Positions 33,433 to 51,877 of a stretch of DNA of 64,000 nt are shown in pieces. The translations under genes were made by a program, and so were the position numbers. Position 1 is the first letter of the stretch, and each line of letters begins with the position of its first letter. The notes beneath the pieces are model-generated. The model was not told the DNA's origin. It ran no database searches and was given only the letters and a program-made list of their open reading frames with translations. Source of the DNA: Pleurostoma richardsiae (taxonomy: Eukaryota; Ascomycota; Sordariomycetes; Calosphaeriales; Pleurostomataceae); contig JANBVO010000002.1 of the NCBI GenBank assembly GCA_030052745.1, positions 682,001 to 746,000 on the forward strand, given 5' to 3'.

Positions 33433-35357
33433 GGAGTGTGACTGTTCTGCTATCTGGTCTGGGTATGATCCCGCATGAGATGCCTGGAACCGGCTGTTCT
33501 GTATGATACTTATTTGCCGCGACTGGATTGCTACTGGACGAGAGCTTGGACGGAAGGCGATGGTTGTGTCGTTTGAGGCGTCACGGGGAAGGGAAAAGGA
33601 TTCGTCGCTTGAGCATCATTTGCTTTCCACCTGAGGATGGAAGAGTTCATGGGAGATACCATGTTCCGAGCTACTTTTGCAACCTATTACTGGTACCTAA
33701 TAATACAGACAGACGGTCATACATATGCATCGCAGTAGGATGACATCACAGCCTCAGTGATCTGACACTCCGACCCCCCTGCCCTGTGAACCCGTTTGCG
33801 GAGTTCGCTCCGGCGTAGCAGCCGGAACATCTACCCTCCGCCGGAGCCGGGTCGCTTACGACAGCACCTGGCACCGCTCAGACGCAGGCGGCCTCCCCGC
33901 GCTAGACACATCTCACGTGCCTTCTTTAGGTCGTACTCAGAACGAACCGGTGGGATGGACGTTATAAGGCTCAGAGGCACGATGGGGAGGATATGTGCAC
34001 CACATTTCGCCTCTTTCTTTTGGGCTCTTTTGCTGTACGAGTCAATGAATGAACTGCATTTATCTGGGGCGATTCTTAGCTACCGAACATATACAGCGCG
34101 GAATAAGTAGCATCGAGGGGTCCCTTGGTTCTGGGACGACCGTATGATCAGCAGGCGCAGACAGCGCAGAGGTAAACGAGAATCAGGGCAGTCTCGTCAG
34201 TGTCGCCTCGTGGCAACAGTCACCGAAACCAGGGGCAAGAGGCACGGGGGTGGCCAGTCAAAACGGGCTCCGACGGACAGGACTATCTGTGGATTCTGGC
34301 TATTACCATTGCCATCCATCGTATCAAACGTGCAGAGTAGCGAAACCAAGCGCACAAACCTCAGTGACTGGATAAGTAAGCGGCGCATGGGTGGGAGGCC
34401 CCTGCATCAGGTTGTTCACGGGGAGGGCGGTCTCGATGATTCCATTCTGGGTGTTGCTGGCTGTGTCCGATGCGAGACGTTCGACGTTCCTCTCATTCAG
34501 CAATTGTCAGCGCGTGAGGCATTCAATCTGTCATCTGTCTGTCTGGTGCGGTGGTGTCCTGCTCGCATCCTGCATACCTACGGTATTCGTACATTTCCAA
34601 ATTGCACCTTTTGAGCGGGCGGGCGATTACGGCGGCGGGATGGACAGGCAGAGAGCGCAGCAAGGGGTGCATTGTGACACCCATCGCTTCCTCCGTTAAG
34701 CGCAGCGCAGCGCAGCACAGCGTAGTGTTTTGTCACTTTTTTAGTCAAGGCCGCCTACCTCAGCCACCAGCCGACTTTCGCCCCCCTCACCAGAGACCTC
34801 CTCCTGCATCGTTCGCACCTAGCCGAGAGTGCCTTTTTCTTTCCCCTTCGTCCCCGATCGATCTGTCAGGACGCCGAGCTATCAGCCCTGCGACCAGTGG
34901 AAGCCGGCGGTCGATTATCCATCATCCTCTGTTCCGGGCTGGTTCCTCATCTGCCGTCATAGAAAGAAGGAAAGAAGCCTGCAATTGCTGCTCGGATTTC
35001 CTTGGTCCCGCCGCGTCACCTTATCGCTCCCGCCCGTGCCAGCCTCCACCACCACGACGTCAAGGTTCCAAGAGCGGGGGCTGGCTTGACGGCACAGCCT
35101 CAACCGCCAGACTTTCTCAGCGCCCAGTCGTCGTCAACCACCGGCCATCCGGGACTAGGACGAACACCCCCGACGACTCTACACGCCCAGTCGGTAATCC
35201 ATAATCCACTAGTAGCAGCCTTAGATCCAGCTACAAACAACAACGGCCACTGCACCACAGCAAGCATCAACTTCCATCTCTTCCTTTTCGCTCCCGCGGG
35301 ACGAAAGATTGTGGGATCGTCGTTCCAAACGTGCCCGTGCCCGTGCTCTAGCCCACA
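33433..35357. other. Intergenic region and 5' leader of the HulA gene
   Basis: 1.9 kb without a recognisable gene. From about 34740 to 35357 the plus strand is rich in C and T, typical of a long promoter and 5' leader. A short GCGCAGCGCAGC-type repeat occurs near 34699-34715. Confidence 0.4.
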
Positions 35358-38182
<2,825 letters not shown>

Positions 38183-39389
38183 TATGGTCCGTTTGCGTCG
38201 CGCTCCATGGTGTTTATTGTCATGCAAGGGTGTTCTCTTGCGCAAGCTTGCAGTTCGTCTACTCGCGTGGACGAAAAAGGCGTTAATCAAGGAGGGAGGC
38301 ACTGCAAAAAGAGCGCGAGCAGCAAGCAACACGAGGAATGGGGCAGGTGAACGGATGTGTCGAGGGGCGGTTTCGGCCAACTGAGGCCCACCGGCTGTTT
38401 CTCAACGGGCGCGGGGGAAGGCGCTCTGTCAACAAACGAACTTGATGTGCAAGGGAGAGACGAGCGAGACGAGGAAGTCACTTGTAAGCAGCTATGAGGA
38501 AAGGATTGAAGGACACAGAAGGGAAAGGGAGGCGGGGAGGTACGATTGATGCATTGGAACCCCTTATCTTTTTTCTTTTTCTTTTTGCCGAATATCTTGT
38601 TAGGGAAAGCATTCATGAGAGGATCAGTACAGGTCACTTATATAAACGCGCGAGAAGGCGGCGAGAAGCCATCCATCGTTTGCTCCGTTCTCATCTCTCT
38701 TCGCCTTCCCCCCTTTCTCTCCCTGCCGTTGGTTGCAGCACTGTGATGAAACTGACAGGCTGGGCTGTAGTGTTGAGGTGTAAATTCAACTGCTAAGAGG
38801 AAGGGAGAGAAACGGCCTTCAGCATCGCGCAGCTAGACGTAACCCTTCTTGATGGAGCGCTTGAGGGAGATGACCGCTCACTATTGACTTGTTCTGTGTT
38901 ACTCCAAGCGAGAGAGGCTATGCCCGGATGCTACGGGGAGGTGAATGGCGCAGCTCGCTCCTCTCCCTCTTTGCACCTCTGGAAGTGTGGCTCGGCGGAT
39001 GATGTGTAGCAACGACGTGCAAATTGGGATTACGTATAGGGCTAAGTGCTTCACGAAGTAGGGAAAGAGCTGTATGCACCCAATCTACGAGCACATCCTT
39101 CTGGACCTTGCTGAATACTGTACAGCCCGTCTATTCGGTTGCGTCTGCCAGACAGGGTCTCCCTTCTACCTTATGTACATCCATAAAACCGGCGAACAAA
39201 AGGAAAAGGGTCAAACAAGAACATCTCAGCCAGTCTTGAGTGTTCGTCTTCCAATGTCCTCTTTCCTCCGCTCCCGAACACAGGCGCTCCGCCCGATCCG
39301 GGCAGCGAGATTCTCCGTCTCCCGCTCGTCCGTATGGTTCCCCAATCCCCATCAACACATCCACGCCAGCGTCCGGCAACGCGTGTCGT
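38183..39389. other. Convergent 3' region between HulA and NUKM
   Basis: 1.2 kb holding the two 3' UTRs. Short pyrimidine runs occur near 38570 and 38705. No gene is supported. Confidence 0.4.
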
Positions 39390-40265
39390 CTACTTCCGGT
39401 ACCACATCCTCGTGATCTTGGTGTTGCGCATCTTCCGCTGCAGCTGGAAGATGCCGTACATGAGGGCCTCGCTGGTGGGCGGGCACCCGGGGACGTAGAC
39501 GTCGACGGGGACGATGCGGTCGCAGCCGCGCACGACGCTGTAGCTGTAGTGGTAGTAGCCGCCGCCGTTGGCGCACGAGCCCATGCTGATGACCCAGCGC
39601 GGGTCGGGCATCTGGTCGTAGACCTGGCGCAGGGCCGGGGCCATCTTGTTGGTGAGGGTGCCGGCGACGATCATGACGTCCGACTGCCGCGGGGAGGCGC
39701 GGAAGATGATGCCCAGGCGGTCCTGGTCGTAGCGCGGCGTCGAGAGGTGCATCATCTCGACGGCGCAGCAGGCCAGGCCGAAGGTCATGGGCCAGAAGGA
39801 GGACTGGCGGGCCCAGTTGGTTATTATGTCGAGGGTGGTGCTGTTCAACGGGTGGGAAACGGTCAGCAACGACGACAACAGGGGTCGGATCATACCAATG
39901 GGGATCGTATCTGGGACGGGGGGGAGGGGAAGCAGCATTGACGTACAGAGCATATTGGACCACGCCCTTGGTGCCCTCCTGGCTAGGGAGCGGCACCTCC
40001 TTGCGCTCCCGCCGGACGAGCCCGGATGAGCTGCCGTGCTGAGCCACGGCATGCTCGGCGTCTTTCCTGGTGGACGAGGAGATGGCGGCGAGAGATCGGT
40101 AGGGGACGAGGAAGTTCGCGGGCTTGGCTGGATGTCGCGTACACACGCAATGTTAGCTTCACCACCGCCCATACATCCATAATAGCCGAGGGCAAAAGGC
40201 GCAGAGGCCCGGGGAAACGCACCTCGCAGAGCCATTGAGGCCGATGTCCGCAGCGACGCAACCAT
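39390..40265 (-). CDS. NUKM: Mitochondrial complex I 20 kDa Fe-S subunit (NUKM/PSST/NDUFS7), three exons
   Basis: Minus-strand exons 40265-40223, 40127-39947 and 39840-39390 give 224 residues. The N-terminal 60 or so residues form a Ser/Arg-rich mitochondrial presequence. The mature part begins around [17 protein letters not shown]. Cluster N2 ligands are all present: the tandem Cys99-Cys100 (LACCAVEMM), Cys164 (MGSCANGGG) and Cys194 (VPGCPP). The subunit sits at the matrix arm/membrane arm junction and passes electrons to ubiquinone. Length and sequence are close to the standard fungal subunit, and nothing is unusual. Confidence 0.96.
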   Translation of the reverse strand: MVASLRTSASMALRGAFPRASAPFALGYYGCMGGGEANIACVRDIQPSPRTSSSPTDLSPPSPRPPGKTPSMPWLSTAAHPGSSGGSARRCRSLARRAPRAWSNMLCTSMLLPLPPVPDTIPIGMIRPLLSSLLTVSHPLNSTTLDIITNWARQSSFWPMTFGLACCAVEMMHLSTPRYDQDRLGIIFRASPRQSDVMIVAGTLTNKMAPALRQVYDQMPDPRWVISMGSCANGGGYYHYSYSVVRGCDRIVPVDVYVPGCPPTSEALMYGIFQLQRKMRNTKITRMWYRK

Positions 40266-43050
40266 GTCTGCTTGCTGGGGACGGCTGAGGAGCCTTCAGA
40301 GGGGAGAGGTGGAGCGGAGAGTGTCGACGATTGCCGGAGGCGAAGGCGTGGTTGTTCCCTTTGTGTCTCCCCTCCCGCGAGTCGAGTTGACGTTGATATC
40401 CGAGTGCTTTTCGCCGCAGGCACGCTAAGCAGAAAATGGGCTCTCGCTGATTGGCTGATGAGCTCGCACCGAAAAGCTGCCGGGGCCGTGAGTTTTTCCG
40501 GAGCGTTTTGGCCGACCAATCCTGGTGATCTCATTCCTGATTCGCGCTCGAATATTGTTAGTGCTACCGTGTGCAAAGGCAGGACACCGCAACAGTCGAT
40601 GCACGCCGCCACTCGCGCGTGGGAACTCGTCAGAATGATGTCTCCGCTGACATCTGGACCTGTTGAATCTTCACTGCTGCCAGCTAAGGCAAGCTTCAGT
40701 TTTGAGGCTTCGTGGTGCTCCACATCCAGCACCTGGCTTTTCTGTCTTGTCTCGAGGGACAATCCGGAGCTTCTCGCGATCTATGCTTGTCGGACTAATA
40801 TATGAGATAACTTGTCCTCTCAATTGTCAAGCGCCCAAGTCAAGCTGGACAAGCAATGTGAAGCGCAGCTAAGATTTATATTTCAATCACTGAGTAAAGC
40901 AGCTTGAGCCATGACCTTCTAAGCGTAGCAAGAACAGTACCCTGCAGGCAGGTCCGGTAATGGAGAAGCTTCGAGGGAGCTTGATCCAACGGGAAATCTC
41001 TATAGTATAGTAGTCTTCGAAGTACACGCAAAGGGATTGTATCGAGACGAGGAGTTTACGTCTAGCCTATAGGTCTTGAGATGAGCTCGGCGCTGCAATC
41101 TCGGCGAGGGAGCTACTATGCCGGCTTTGCGATGGCCTCATTTACCTGCGCTGGTCCCTTGATACTGGACTAGAGAGCACGGATGCATGAGACTGACCAG
41201 GAGCTCCCGGCCGGCGACCAATGCTGGCGCTGCAAAATCACCAGGCGTGGCTAGATACCGAAAAGCAGGATCATCTCATGTCACTACCAGGACATCTCTA
41301 AAGAAGGAAGCACTGGAGGCTTCAACCGCCGCCTGTCTGATGCTAGGGAATCTAGGTACGTAGGGAAGAAGGCTAGCTTAGGCCTGGTCTAAGTCTCTTC
41401 GAGGGGAATCACAATGGCGCAGTCCACGGCCCTTCTATGATGGCATCACTATTATTTGGAGGATTTGCTATTCGCACCGTGTCGTTTTGCTACGGGCCCT
41501 TTTCTTATGGACATGTAACTCTACAGCCTACCGTGTCCAGAGGGTGCAGGCAGGTAGGTGGAAGGGTAAGTGATTTAGGGAGTCGGGGTAGTGAGGACTC
41601 AGAGAACGAATGTACAGGCCATAGGCCATAGGATAACCAACCAACAGTAGCCATATCACTTTTCCAGACCGCAAGTGCCAGTAACAAAAGGACGTTAGTG
41701 CAAGCAGCAATACTCTGGGTGCAAGTAAACCGCACAGTAAGCGGCCGAGGCAAAGTGCTACTAACATCAGTTTCGCAGCAGCCCACTGCCGAGCTGGGCA
41801 TTATCCTCGGCAGTCACACGCACCAACCTCTCCTACAAAGTGCAGCCCCCTGCCGAACACGGAGGAAACCACCCCATACAGAGGCCTCACCCCGGCACCC
41901 CGGGTGAGCAAAATCCTGCATCAGCTTTTCCAAGAACCCAGCAGGGTGTCACTGCACACGAGACCTGCAGGGAACCCTTCCCCCCCCCGCACCCCCAGAA
42001 ACCGGGATCCAAACCTCCCCCATCCCCGCTCCTTCTCTCTTCCCCGCTTCTCCACCCCCTCCTTCCGGCCCGCCATACCGCCCTCCCTCCCCCTCGTTGC
42101 TCTCCTACTTCGGAGCTTATGACGCCGAGATGAGGCTTCGAGGAACGAAGACAGGGGAGGCGAGAAGGGGATTCCTATGCTTGGTAGCCCCCTGCATGCA
42201 TCGCTTCTTGTTCCTGGTGCCCGACTTGGAGGATTGTGATCACGGGGTTAGCGATACACTGTTCAGCTAGAATCTCGTGATGAGGGGAGAATTGAAGAAG
42301 GACCGAACAGTTTAGGTGCGTGACTTGCGGGGTTTGGTCCTGCATGTGTAGCTTCGGGGCTGTGCGGTCCGAGAGTGAAGAGCGACCCAAGCATACTCGG
42401 GCACTGGGCTGGTGAGGTTTGTGAAAGACCGCAGCTCTGCATTCGGCGGGCCAACGGACGATGTTTTAGGTCCTCGAGGGTTACATCGAGGGAATGGGGG
42501 AAGCACTCTAGTTCGGGACCTTTTTGACGTGGGAGGTTACTTGACATGGGAGTCAAGCTACTTCCGTGTGTGACTCGCCGTAGTTTCACGCAGTGGTCGT
42601 GAGCGTATCCTGAAGAGATATCGGTATATTTCACCCTCAAGCATACCCGTGTCTTCTCACACACTACGGCTGACAGACACACGATGGTCAGAATATGCCC
42701 CTAGTATCGTGACCAGTAGAAAACCGCGAGGCGGAGACCATTCGCCCTCTCAGGACCCAAGCAGAGCCACAGAGCCGAACAGAATGCAAGCCGGCACCCT
42801 CATCCTGCGAATACCTAACAATGCCTCCCCAAGAACAAGATGCCCAAAAATATCCTCAATGCCGCTCATTGCTTGGATCCCTTTTTCCGTCTCCAAAGAC
42901 GCCCCAGTAAAAACCCGCTGAATCGTAAAATATGCAATGCGGCCACAGACAGGCATGCCAGGAAGAAGTGAATTGATCCTTCCCAAACCCTCTGAGGTAA
43001 ACGCCGTAGTCTGGCCTCTTTTGACCCCTGGATAATGGTAAACAGTCACC
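40266..43050. other. 2.8 kb intergenic region
   Basis: Contains the NUKM promoter (first few hundred bases) and the 3' flank of the Zn2Cys6 gene. No frame in it has a recognisable product. A long pyrimidine-rich tract lies at 41968-42118 (separate entry). Confidence 0.4.
41968..42118 (+). repeat. Pyrimidine-rich (C/T) low-complexity tract
   Basis: The plus strand is dominated by C and T, with runs such as CCCCCCCCCC near 41982 and repeated CTCCCC/TCTTCC words. It has strong strand asymmetry and is not part of any supported exon. It may be a promoter CT-box of an unrecognised transcript, or simple low-complexity DNA. Confidence 0.6.
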
Positions 43051-46125
<3,075 letters not shown>

Positions 46126-49100
46126 TCGCCGGGGCGGGCGGTTCAAGATTATCTCGATCCGGTCGGTTCTGTCTCGGTGCCTCGGTGCGGTAGTGGCCGG
46201 GTGCCGGCGTACATCCTGCAGCGAAAAAAGCCGATATAGTATGTATATCTATGTGCACGCTCCTTCAAGGTCGTCTTCGTGTAGTCTGCATTGTTTTTGA
46301 CTTGCCAGTGTCTTTGTTGGTCTACAGGCTCGGTGGTTCTTGTGGACAGCCCAGAATTGGCGAGGATTGGGGGCGGCGAGTCAAGAGGTAAATACGAAAT
46401 GCGCATGCAAGACCGCCCTTCCCCAGAAGCTGGCCGGTAAGCGTGGATGTGGTGGTAAAGCGCACAGGGTGGGCCTGACTCCGCATCCTTGGTGTGTGTG
46501 TGTGGAGGTGGCTAGGGAGTGAACGGTCGGGGTACTTGCCTGCGAGGGATGACGGAGCCAGGGTGGCCAGGGGGTGGGTTATCGGCCCAGGTCGTCAGGT
46601 CGTCAACAGCGCAGCTGTCTCTTGGCCTGGGGAGTACAAGCTAATTACGACGAGTACTTGTACTGTACTAGACGTATGTGGTGTGCCCGACAAAGTACCG
46701 GGCGGACCAGAACCTCCCACGCCGGCGTATGAGATCAGATGGACCAGCCGGTGCTAATCAAGCAGGGTGAGGATGGGTAGGACCATCTCAGGAGAGACTG
46801 GTCGGAAAGGATGGAGGAGGGGGCCGCCGGCTAGCTTGACCGCAACCTGGAGAGGACGGGCTGCCAATGGCACCACGAGGACCACCGGTAGCGTACGCAG
46901 GCTGCATAGGGTCTAACCAGGCCCGTAGCCTGGTGATAGGCTGGTTATGAGCGGATGAGACTAGAAAGATCTGGTATGGACCTCGTCCTTGCGATCCATT
47001 ACCGTCGAACCTAGACGGTAGTGCTCGTTGTGGGCTGCGTGACACCACGAGGGTCTTGCCGGCAGGAGAACTGATTCATCAGTCATGCAGACGTGATAGT
47101 CTCACACAAAACATGGGCAGAGCCGAGCCGTCTCCGTAGCCATGACGGCGTGTCTGTCGCTTATGTGGTTCTCCACTGGGTTCGACAGGACTCGCGTGAT
47201 TGTAGATGTCGGCCTCGAGGAGTCGAGAAGGCAGAGTGAGAGACTGTTTATGGAACAATGCAGTCTCTTGGCCCATTAACGACGAGACGATCTCGCTCAA
47301 ATTTCATAGACCAAAACAGAAATGCTCACAAACGGGGCTTTCCTGTAACACAGCCTTGCTTTTCTGAAATGCATTGCCGTCTGGGTGATGTGCCTCTAGT
47401 CTCGGCGGCAATGCTCACTGGACACCGTACACACGTCCCAGTAGGCTGGCATGCCGTTGGACAGTCGGTATTGCTTCCCTGTAATGTCGGGACGCACGTG
47501 GCGCATACAGAACCAAGGACCGCCCTGATCCAGAGACAGTTTCTTAGGGCGGTTTGAGGCGCATCCGCCTTGTAACCTAATAAGGGACTTTGGAGAAGAG
47601 TAGACACATTTGATGAAGATATGATACAGTACGCTTAGGAGATATTCCCAGTCGGTATTCTGTTTCTCGGTCTGAATGGCTCAATGTCAATTGAAGACAA
47701 GCGTTAGATTGGTCGACGTCGATAGTACGTTGAAACGGCTACCGGGTACGCAGCCGGCCGACTGCACGATAGCTACGACCACTGTGCACACCGAGAGAAC
47801 CGCTTATGCTTCCTTCATCTGCTGCCCGCCGACGCCGAGATGCAGGACGGCCAGGGCTGTTAAGAAACTGAGATGCGCATCATCCCTGGTATAGGCTGCG
47901 CGATTGGATGAGCAATTAACCTGGATGTGACCCGTGCCGATGCGGAACCCGGTTCCTTGTCATTTGTCGGACAACAGTAACACGGCAGAGGACATATTGA
48001 TGATCTGGGAGCAAAGCTGGTCAAGTCTCCGACCCCAGCAGAGGCCATCCGCGTACCCGAGTCAATCAGATCCAGGGCTTGCGTTACAGTGCAACCATGC
48101 CACGGCATGACAGTTCTTTCAAGTCGCATCACACCAGAGATCAAAGCATTCCCTTCAGTTGGGAAGCGTAGACTAATACTTTGCCAGGTGGCCCGGTTTT
48201 CTCAACTTATATGATGCAGAATGTTTGAAGAGAGCATGATGGACTCCCGAGCGTCGTTTGAGCTGAGATGAGAGGCATGATAGGAGTCTCCACTGGTTGT
48301 GTGCTGAACAGACCAGTTGTGGGCACAGTGAAGGCCGGGGTGCCTGGCCTGGGCTGGAATCGGGACCATGCATCAAAACGGCAACGGCCACGCCGTACTT
48401 CTGATGGCAATATGTGCAATGCAGAGTCGTGGGCGAGCTGGTGTCTCTAATTGAGACCTTACAAATCCATCAGCCAACGGGGAAGAGAATCCTGCTTCTG
48501 TCTGACTCCTCTCAACTAGACCGGACGAAGAGTGCGACTCGTCGATCTTCAGGACCTGTCTCGTGCGCCGTGACTCGGCCATTATCCATGTTCTGACCCC
48601 TTTCCAGCTAGCATGCTGTGTGACTTGCGGATGTGGCAGCAGTCGTGCGACATCAGCCGCCGACGTTAGGATGAGGAGCACCTTTGGTAGCGACCTGTAA
48701 GGCACGCGTAGCGGTAAGGTTTGCCGGCTAAGGGCGCATTGCAAGTGGAATCTGCAGGCCAGAAGCTGGGCTCGTCTCCGCATCAGGTTGGTGCCGACCG
48801 GTTGACCTCTTCAGTCCCGGAAAGCCTGCTTAGGTGACGAGAATGATCTCGGCACAATCTTGTGTCAGTGCCCGCGACTACCAGGCGAGGAGCCTCGAAT
48901 CAGGCAGTTGCTCCGGATACGACGACCGGGAAGAAGCGAACCGCTGAAGGCAGCTGGAAAGGGATCAGCCGGAGCCGAGGCGGGGGTGGACCTGGTGGAC
49001 CTGGTCGACAGGCGATGCAGATCTGCGTGGGCTGTAGCCTGTGCGTGCTCGGCGTGCTGGCTGGCCATGTGCTTGCTAGCGTAGCATCGTCGTCAACGGT

Positions 49101-49436
49101 GCTGCAGCCCCGCCTCTTCTGGAAGCGTTAGAGAATCCCGTTGCGCCGAGGGAAAAGTCGATGGAGGGCTCGCATTGCCGCTCGAATGGGAGGCCGTAGA
49201 CCGAGCGAGAAAAGATGGTGTTGATGATGCTGGAAGGCGAAATAAACGTCCCTCTATCCCAGGCACGCCACATTGACGCCACCTGCCAATGTTGACGTTA
49301 TGCCTCTGTTCCCGGACTCTTTGAAAGCTGAAGAAGGGAGCTGGAGCAAGCGTTGGAGATGCCGGCGGACCTGGCGGAAGGCGTTGCTTATTCGTCTACT
49401 GTCTGTGTGGTAACACCGAGAAACCTTATTGTACTA

Positions 49437-49672
49437 TAGTACCTAGGGCACCTTAGGTAGGTACCTCAGATAGCTCACCGAGTGTGATGGCGGCAATTGC
49501 TACCTTACCTGCCCTTGCCTGCCATGATCCGTGGCTGCGAGGTTACTGATTGATTCCTTCGGGAGAAGGAGCCCGCGGACTCGAGGCAGAACAACCGAAG
49601 GCAAGTGCGATCAATCCAAGGTAACGCTGGATAAGCAGGAGGTTAGGTAGGTACCTAGATAGGTGAGGTAGT
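49437..49672. repeat. Cluster of AGGTAGGTACCT palindromic words
   Basis: Near-identical words TAGGTAGGTACCT occur at about 49454-49466 and again at about 49644-49656, flanked by related CTAGGGCACCTTAGG and CTAGATAGGTGAGG. They are in opposite contexts some 190 bases apart. They could be the remains of a small inverted-repeat element or a dispersed palindromic repeat, and a related word is at about 7664. Confidence 0.45.
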
Positions 49673-51764
49673 TACCTTCCTTAGTTGTGCACACATCAGT
49701 AAGGGTCGGTATCACCGATATCGCCAATGTCAGCGGTATCGCCAGTGTCGCCAGAGTCCACCCGCTCCTTCCTCAAGCTGGTCTGATGAACCGAAGACTT
49801 CCGAAACCGAAGGGAAGCCGTCCAAGCGCATCTCCTCCAGGGGTACTCTGTACTTCTGTTAATCCTGCAGTGTCTAAACCGCACAATGCCTTCTTCCCTG
49901 TTTGTGCGTGAGGTGCCTCAGGCATGATTTCAAGCATGATCCTGAGGTAGGGTGGGTGGATTGACAGACATTCTGGTTGATCAGGCTGCATGGACTCGTA
50001 TGGACTTGGTGCTGTGCTCCTCCTACTCTACGGTCTCTACTCAGACAGTTTACCCTCATCACAACTCAAGATCTCGCATATCCCCACCCAATACCACCAA
50101 AACCCCTGGTATTATTGAACCACAGATGCGTTATTCCTTAATATCACGTACTACAGAGCCCAGCAAGCCGGCCAGCACCAGCCGGTCTCAACAGACATTG
50201 GCGCTCCTCTCGCCTGCTCACACTGGAGCGTGGTTTTCGATGTTCGAGCCCCTGAGGCGGGCACCCACACAGCAATCCACCCCGAATATTTCAGGAGAGG
50301 CCCGTCTGTCGCAGATAACGGGTGACGACATTGCATGCCGAGAAAGAGATGAGCCGCCATGGATTCCAGGCCCAGCTGGCCATCCTCTGCAATCGCTCCA
50401 CGTCGTCGGCCCAGTCCTCAGCCCCTTTAAGTTAACCCCTGACAAGCCCATCTGTCTGTGATCTCAATCCCGGAAGCCATGCCGTCCCACTAAGTAGGGC
50501 ACCCTGTACCGAGCTTTCCGCGCGCTGACCACGGAAGGGAACCCGGTCGTGGTCTGGGGTCCACAGACACTGAAAACCAGCCAGCACAGTGGGGCGCCCC
50601 CGACGATCTCGAGATGCGATGCCGCACCTTCCCACTCTGTCTTCGGCGCCGTCGTTACAGGCGGCAGCTTATCGGTATCTGCCGTCTTGCAGCTTCCACT
50701 CTATAACGCCACGTCCAAGCGCATGGGACCGGACTGGCGAGACGGAAAGGGGAGGTACGATAATGTACTAGCAACACGAGCTTCATGTGTCGGATTGGCG
50801 CGATCATGAATGCGGTCCTTGACCTCGAAGAATGCATCGCTACTGCTCGTCGAGGCTGTCACGAGTTTAGACGACGATAGGCTCACCTGCAGCGTGATCA
50901 ACCGCCATCCAGATTTAGCAGTTGCTTGCCATAGAAGAGAAGTGTCAGCCATATCGCGCCTCTCGGGCTTCCATTCAATGATCAATATATATCCGACGAC
51001 CTAAACAAATATGGCTGAAACTCCGTCCAATTCTCGGATATCTGGGGCCTCGCAAACCCCCTGAAATCGCTAAGCGTGAGCAGGGGGTACTCTTCTCAAT
51101 CTAGATCCTAACGGCATGGGCCGGCCTCAAGTGGTCTCAACGTTGGGACGAGATCATCCACAGTCTAAAAACCAGCCGGCCAGCAAGGTCAATGGAGATG
51201 CCCGAGGCCTCTTGTGGCAAAGTGAATCACAGTCGCACTGTCACTGTCTGGTTGGGCATGGCCTCCACGCGCCGCCATGCCAACAGACCGCCAGACCTTT
51301 CGGTACGTATCGTCTCTCTATAGTTCGAATACACGAGGACTCACGAGGACGACACGACGGCCCGCGTTGCCTCGGTATAGAAGTCAAGCTTGGTGTGAGC
51401 GTATCGGTCGCTGCTCTGAGTTGGGCAAGCCGGGGGGTTGCTCTCCGTTGATGTCTCTTCCTACGTGGCTAAGCGGCCAGGCAGCTCATGATCATGCCAT
51501 TTGAATACACAAGGGAAGCCACTTGCTGCTGAATGTGTGGTGACACCGCCATTTATTGGTTTACGATGAGGTTCGGCAAGCGCATGTTCGAGCATCTTGC
51601 CTTAGACATCACCTTGCCTCACTTCTCAACTTGGTGTGAATGTCTACGAGTCAGGACAAATGTGAACTTCATAAGCATAGATCTCAAACCCCGTGATAAT
51701 TCACTGTCGGATGCCATACTCAGTGAGAATTAAATTGGTTTGCAGGCGACAATGAACTATCTGA

Positions 51765-51877
51765 AGCTGGGTGGTCCAGTGGTTAGCTCATCCTGGTCCT
51801 TAATTGGTGCCGATTGTGGTGGTGCAATGATGCCGATGGCCCTTCTGGTGGACGACCGTTCGAGTCACGCCCGGACT
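51765..51877 (+). other. tRNA-like sequence with box A and box B, probably a relic
   Basis: TGGTCCAGTGGTTAGC at 51772-51787 matches a box A/D-arm well. CGTTCGAGTC at 51857-51866 resembles box B. The outer arms AGCTGGG (51765-51771) and CCGGACT (51871-51877) pair only partly and the T-stem does not pair, so this is unlikely to be a working tRNA. Confidence 0.3.
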
